From Candidatus Heimdallarchaeota archaeon LC_2 (GTDB lineage Archaea; Asgardarchaeota; Heimdallarchaeia; Heimdallarchaeales; Kariarchaeaceae): a stretch of DNA of 64,000 bases. The translations under genes and the position numbers were made by a program. Below the pieces are notes generated by a model that saw nothing but the letters and a program-made list of their open reading frames with translations, made no database searches and was not told the DNA's origin. The DNA lies in assembly GCA_001940725.1 (NCBI GenBank), contig MDVR01000013.1:1-64000 (forward strand), in the 5' to 3' direction. Numbering within the stretch: position 1 is the first letter of the stretch; every line of letters begins with the position of its first letter. Positions 61,769-64,000 of this stretch are shown piece by piece.

Positions 61769-62443
61769 TTACCATTCTAGAAATGAATTTGTACTATTTG
61801 TATATTGAACAAAAATTGCCTTGACTAACCGACTTCCATTCGAGCTATCATGCTTAAATTCAATCACTCCATCAGATAGAAAATGAAGGCCACTTATTGT
61901 ACTTTCCAAATGAAGATTTTTTTCGATGGTAAAAATGAATGTAATTTGATTCTTTCTGGTAAATGCAATTAACAATTCGAAAAATCTAATAACCTGTTCT
62001 ACTCCCGGTGTTGAATACATTAATAAATTGGAAAGTGAGTCGAATACTATTCGAGTTATGTCGGTGTTATCTTTATATGCTTGAATTATCATAGCAAGTA
62101 AGGCGTTCAAATCTGTAAGATCTGATACTTCATATTTTGAATAACTGGCTGACGTACGATCAATCCTTTTAGTCCTCCAATTCGCAGCATCGACCCATGT
62201 AATGGGTTCTAAGTCAAGATTAATTAATTTTCCTAATGTTTTCAATGAAGGAATATTATGGTGAGCAGTAATCATAAGGGTTGTATCTTTGTTTTTAAGA
62301 CCTACTTGAAGAAATTTTAAACTTGCAAATGTTTTTCCTGATCCTGTTTCTCCGAAATATGATATTACAGAACCTGTCGGGAAACCACCATCAGTTATGT
62401 GATCAATACTTGGAATTCCTGAAGACACTCTATTAATTTGCAT
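61769..62443 (-). CDS. RAD55/KaiC-like RecA-fold ATPase
   Basis: A 224-aa protein. N-terminus MQINRVSSGIPSIDHITDGG, Walker A GETGSGKTFASLKFLQVG, TTLMITAHHN, Walker B TRIVFDSLSNLLM, and a C-terminal GVIEFKHDSSNGSRLVKAIF. It is related to but distinct from the ATPase at 61.0-61.8 kb, with which it converges (14 bp between stops). No recombination or clock partner genes are nearby. Confidence 0.85.
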   Translation of the reverse strand: MQINRVSSGIPSIDHITDGGFPTGSVISYFGETGSGKTFASLKFLQVGLKNKDTTLMITAHHNIPSLKTLGKLINLDLEPITWVDAANWRTKRIDRTSASYSKYEVSDLTDLNALLAMIIQAYKDNTDITRIVFDSLSNLLMYSTPGVEQVIRFFELLIAFTRKNQITFIFTIEKNLHLESTISGLHFLSDGVIEFKHDSSNGSRLVKAIFVQYTNSTNSFLEW

Positions 62444-62608
62444 TTAACGTATAAATAAGTAGAATTAATTATTTTAACAATGTTGTGAGTTTAATCAATC
62501 TTAATGATAAATAATATTTAAATTCATCAAATATTACTATCCGTATATTTAACGATTAATCAATTAGAAAGGGAATGAAATTTATGGTCACTAAAAACTG
62601 ATCATTGT

Positions 62609-63517
62609 TTGTCATCAACTCTTTTCGTCATTAATCCACATTCAAGAGGTGGAAAAACAAAATCCAGTTGGCCTAAGTATTTAAGACATATCGAACAAAA
62701 TTATAGTCATACATTTGATTTTAAGATGGCAGATGGAATTGGTAGCGGTTATGATATCACTAGAAATGCCATAGATGATGGGTATACAACTTTAATTGGT
62801 GTCGGAGGGGAAGGGACAATAAATGAACTTGTAAATGGGATATATTTTTCTCAAAAAACAAATTTAAATCTCGGATTCATTCAATCTGGGACTGTGAATG
62901 ACTATCAGCAAGTAATTGAATGGCCTAAACAAATTGAAGAACAAATTAAAGCACTAAATGTAGCACAGACAAAAATAACTCCTTTAACATTTGTCTCTGG
63001 CGATAAAGAAAGAGTAGCACTCAATATTGCAGATACAGGAATAGGAGCAACAATAGCGTATATGGCTTCAATTGAAAGGAGATTAAAATGGATTAAATCA
63101 GGTTTTAGATACACTTTATTATCTTTAAGAGCTATAAGAAAATGGAAGAATATTGGAGCGAAAATTAGAATAGATGATCGATATATAGAAGGAGATCTAA
63201 CATTGTTAATGGCTGGCTTTTCTACCCAAACAGGAGAATATAAAATTCTCCCTCATGCAAATATTTGGGGAGATCAAATGGCATATACTGTTGCTATTGG
63301 ATTCAGTAAGCTATCAATGTTAAAATTACTTGGTGTACTCAAAAAAGGTGAACATACGGAAGAGATAAGTGGTGTTTACATGGGACATGCTAATAAAATA
63401 TCTATTGAAACTGAAAAACCATTAATATTTGAAACAGATGGTGAGCCATTTTCTTATGAATCAACTGAAATAATTGTTAAAGCAATACCAAAGGCAATTA
63501 ATGTGATTCAAGCTTGA
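62609..63517 (+). CDS. Diacylglycerol kinase/sphingosine kinase-type lipid kinase (YegS/DagK family)
   Basis: A 302-aa protein. Motifs: VINPHSRGGKTKSSWPKYLR, then GVGGEGTINELVNGIYFSQ (GGDGT-like, here GGEGT), LGFIQSGTVNDYQQVIEWPK (G-T-x-N-D) and LNIADTGIGATIAYMA, with the C-terminal beta domain ending LIFETDGEPFSYESTEI. In the nucleotide loop the usual Asp of GGDGT is Glu. Members phosphorylate diacylglycerol or related lipids with ATP; in archaea the lipid would be archaeol-like. The start is TTG at 62609; no other start fits the first strand. Confidence 0.87.
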   Translation: MSSTLFVINPHSRGGKTKSSWPKYLRHIEQNYSHTFDFKMADGIGSGYDITRNAIDDGYTTLIGVGGEGTINELVNGIYFSQKTNLNLGFIQSGTVNDYQQVIEWPKQIEEQIKALNVAQTKITPLTFVSGDKERVALNIADTGIGATIAYMASIERRLKWIKSGFRYTLLSLRAIRKWKNIGAKIRIDDRYIEGDLTLLMAGFSTQTGEYKILPHANIWGDQMAYTVAIGFSKLSMLKLLGVLKKGEHTEEISGVYMGHANKISIETEKPLIFETDGEPFSYESTEIIVKAIPKAINVIQA

Positions 63518-63663
63518 TTAAGAATGACTCATCTCAGTCCTCCAGATTATCATCAATTAAATTCAGAAAAGCAAAATAACATCATCGAATGAGCCGTTTT
63601 AAGGAATAAAATTAAGGTTCTAATAATTTTGCATTATATCATCAACCAATCCAAAAATCTTTT

Positions 63664-64000
63664 TTGAATATTCTAAATGTCGAATTATTGACATCATCTG
63701 ATTTTATTCATCCAAGTAAGAAAATATTTGCTAGTTATTCAAATCGGTTGGAAGGGAAAAAGATTGCTCTAGGTATCACTGCAAGTATTGCATCATATCT
63801 TTCTCCGAAAATTGCACGAGAATTAATGAGGCATGGTGCGGACGTAATTCCAATTATGACTGAAAATTCTCTGTCTATGATTGGTAAAGATTTAATGTGG
63901 TGGGCAACTGGAAATGAACCGATAATTAATGTAAGTGGAAATCTTGAGCATATACAATATGCGGGGATTATGAACAATCCAATTGATTTAATGTTAATTG
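63664..64000 (+). CDS. coaBC: CoaBC-type phosphopantothenoylcysteine decarboxylase/synthase, N-terminal part
   Basis: Cut by the right edge. From TTG at 63664 the frame reads LNILNVELLTSSDFIHPSKK, then LEGKKIALGITASIASYLSP, KIARELMRHGADVIPIMTEN and LMWWATGNEPIINVSGNLEH, which is the flavoprotein (CoaC) start of the archaeal bifunctional coenzyme A enzyme. The H in NLEH and the ITASIA glycine/serine turn fit the HFCD family. The upstream in-frame stops (63607, 63613) leave no ATG start, so TTG is inferred. Downstream parts are outside the window. Confidence 0.82.
   Translation, partial: MNILNVELLTSSDFIHPSKKIFASYSNRLEGKKIALGITASIASYLSPKIARELMRHGADVIPIMTENSLSMIGKDLMWWATGNEPIINVSGNLEHIQYAGIMNNPIDLMLI

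Noticed and set aside
63735..63977. 80-codon minus-strand frame at the right edge
   Set aside because: Shadow of the CoaBC-type gene on the plus strand, whose family motifs are clear.

Overview
The window is AT-rich archaeal DNA, most likely from an Asgard archaeon, probably of the Heimdallarchaeia. The basis is archaeal core genes (split uS19-uL22-uS3-uL29-Rpp29 and uS17-uL14-uL24-eS4-uL5-uS14-uS8-uL6 clusters, P0/P1 stalk genes, Nob1, FAU-1, TrmB, KaiC/RAD55, Lhr) together with genes of eukaryotic flavour: a Ras/Rab-type small GTPase, an E2F/DP-like winged-helix protein, a Zc3h12a (Regnase)-like NYN ribonuclease, an XPA-C-terminus-like protein and a possible PAC3-like proteasome chaperone. 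TTG and GTG starts are common. The lineage is an inference; no rRNA gene is present to fix it.

Layout. 1-10.7 kb: housekeeping genes (FAU-1, UbiX, Nob1, eL30, aminotransferase, flavodoxin-reductase type protein, CTP-dependent polyprenol-kinase-like protein, CNNM/CorC-like protein, a histidine-rich membrane protein, NYN RNase). 10.9-26.1 kb: an accessory region. It holds an orphan 630-aa protein, one intact tRNA-Pro(GGG) followed by three extra copies of its 3' half that bracket single-gene segments (XPA-like protein; chemoreceptor), a J-domain protein, a fold-back element with long imperfect inverted repeats around a zinc-ribbon membrane protein, a 1762-aa protein with a PD-(D/E)XK nuclease signature and a degenerate NTPase-like region, and a TnpB whose catalytic glutamate sits in the Fanzor-type alternative position, inserted next to a truncated oxidoreductase. 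26.4-30.6 kb: carotenoid hydratase-like (CruF/DUF422) protein, MFS transporter, small GTPase, IMPase.

30.8-41.4 kb: ribosomal protein genes. The S10-spc type string is broken between Rpp29 and uS17, and the two halves run divergently with thiL between them, as expected from inversion of the uS19-Rpp29 block. A pilin-like gene and the uL1-P0-P1 operon follow. 41.6-50.4 kb: a very large Lhr-family helicase whose promoter and N-terminus are present as three exact 554-bp tandem copies (only the last is intact), followed by a winged-helix partner. 50.5-64 kb: E2F-like protein, AsnC-type RAM domain, aminotransferase, second chemoreceptor, leucyl aminopeptidase, MTA phosphorylase, DegV protein, secreted phospholipase D/lamin-tail protein, a TrmB-KaiC pair with an exact 461-bp tandem duplication, a RAD55-like ATPase, a diacylglycerol-kinase-type lipid kinase and the start of a CoaBC-type flavoprotein.

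The best candidates for something undescribed are the tRNA-Pro 3'-half cassette array, the 1762-aa nuclease/NTPase-like protein, the fold-back element, and the Fanzor-like TnpB with a structured RNA-like segment inside its extended C-terminal coding tail. The two exact tandem duplications could be recent events or assembly artefacts and need read-level checking.
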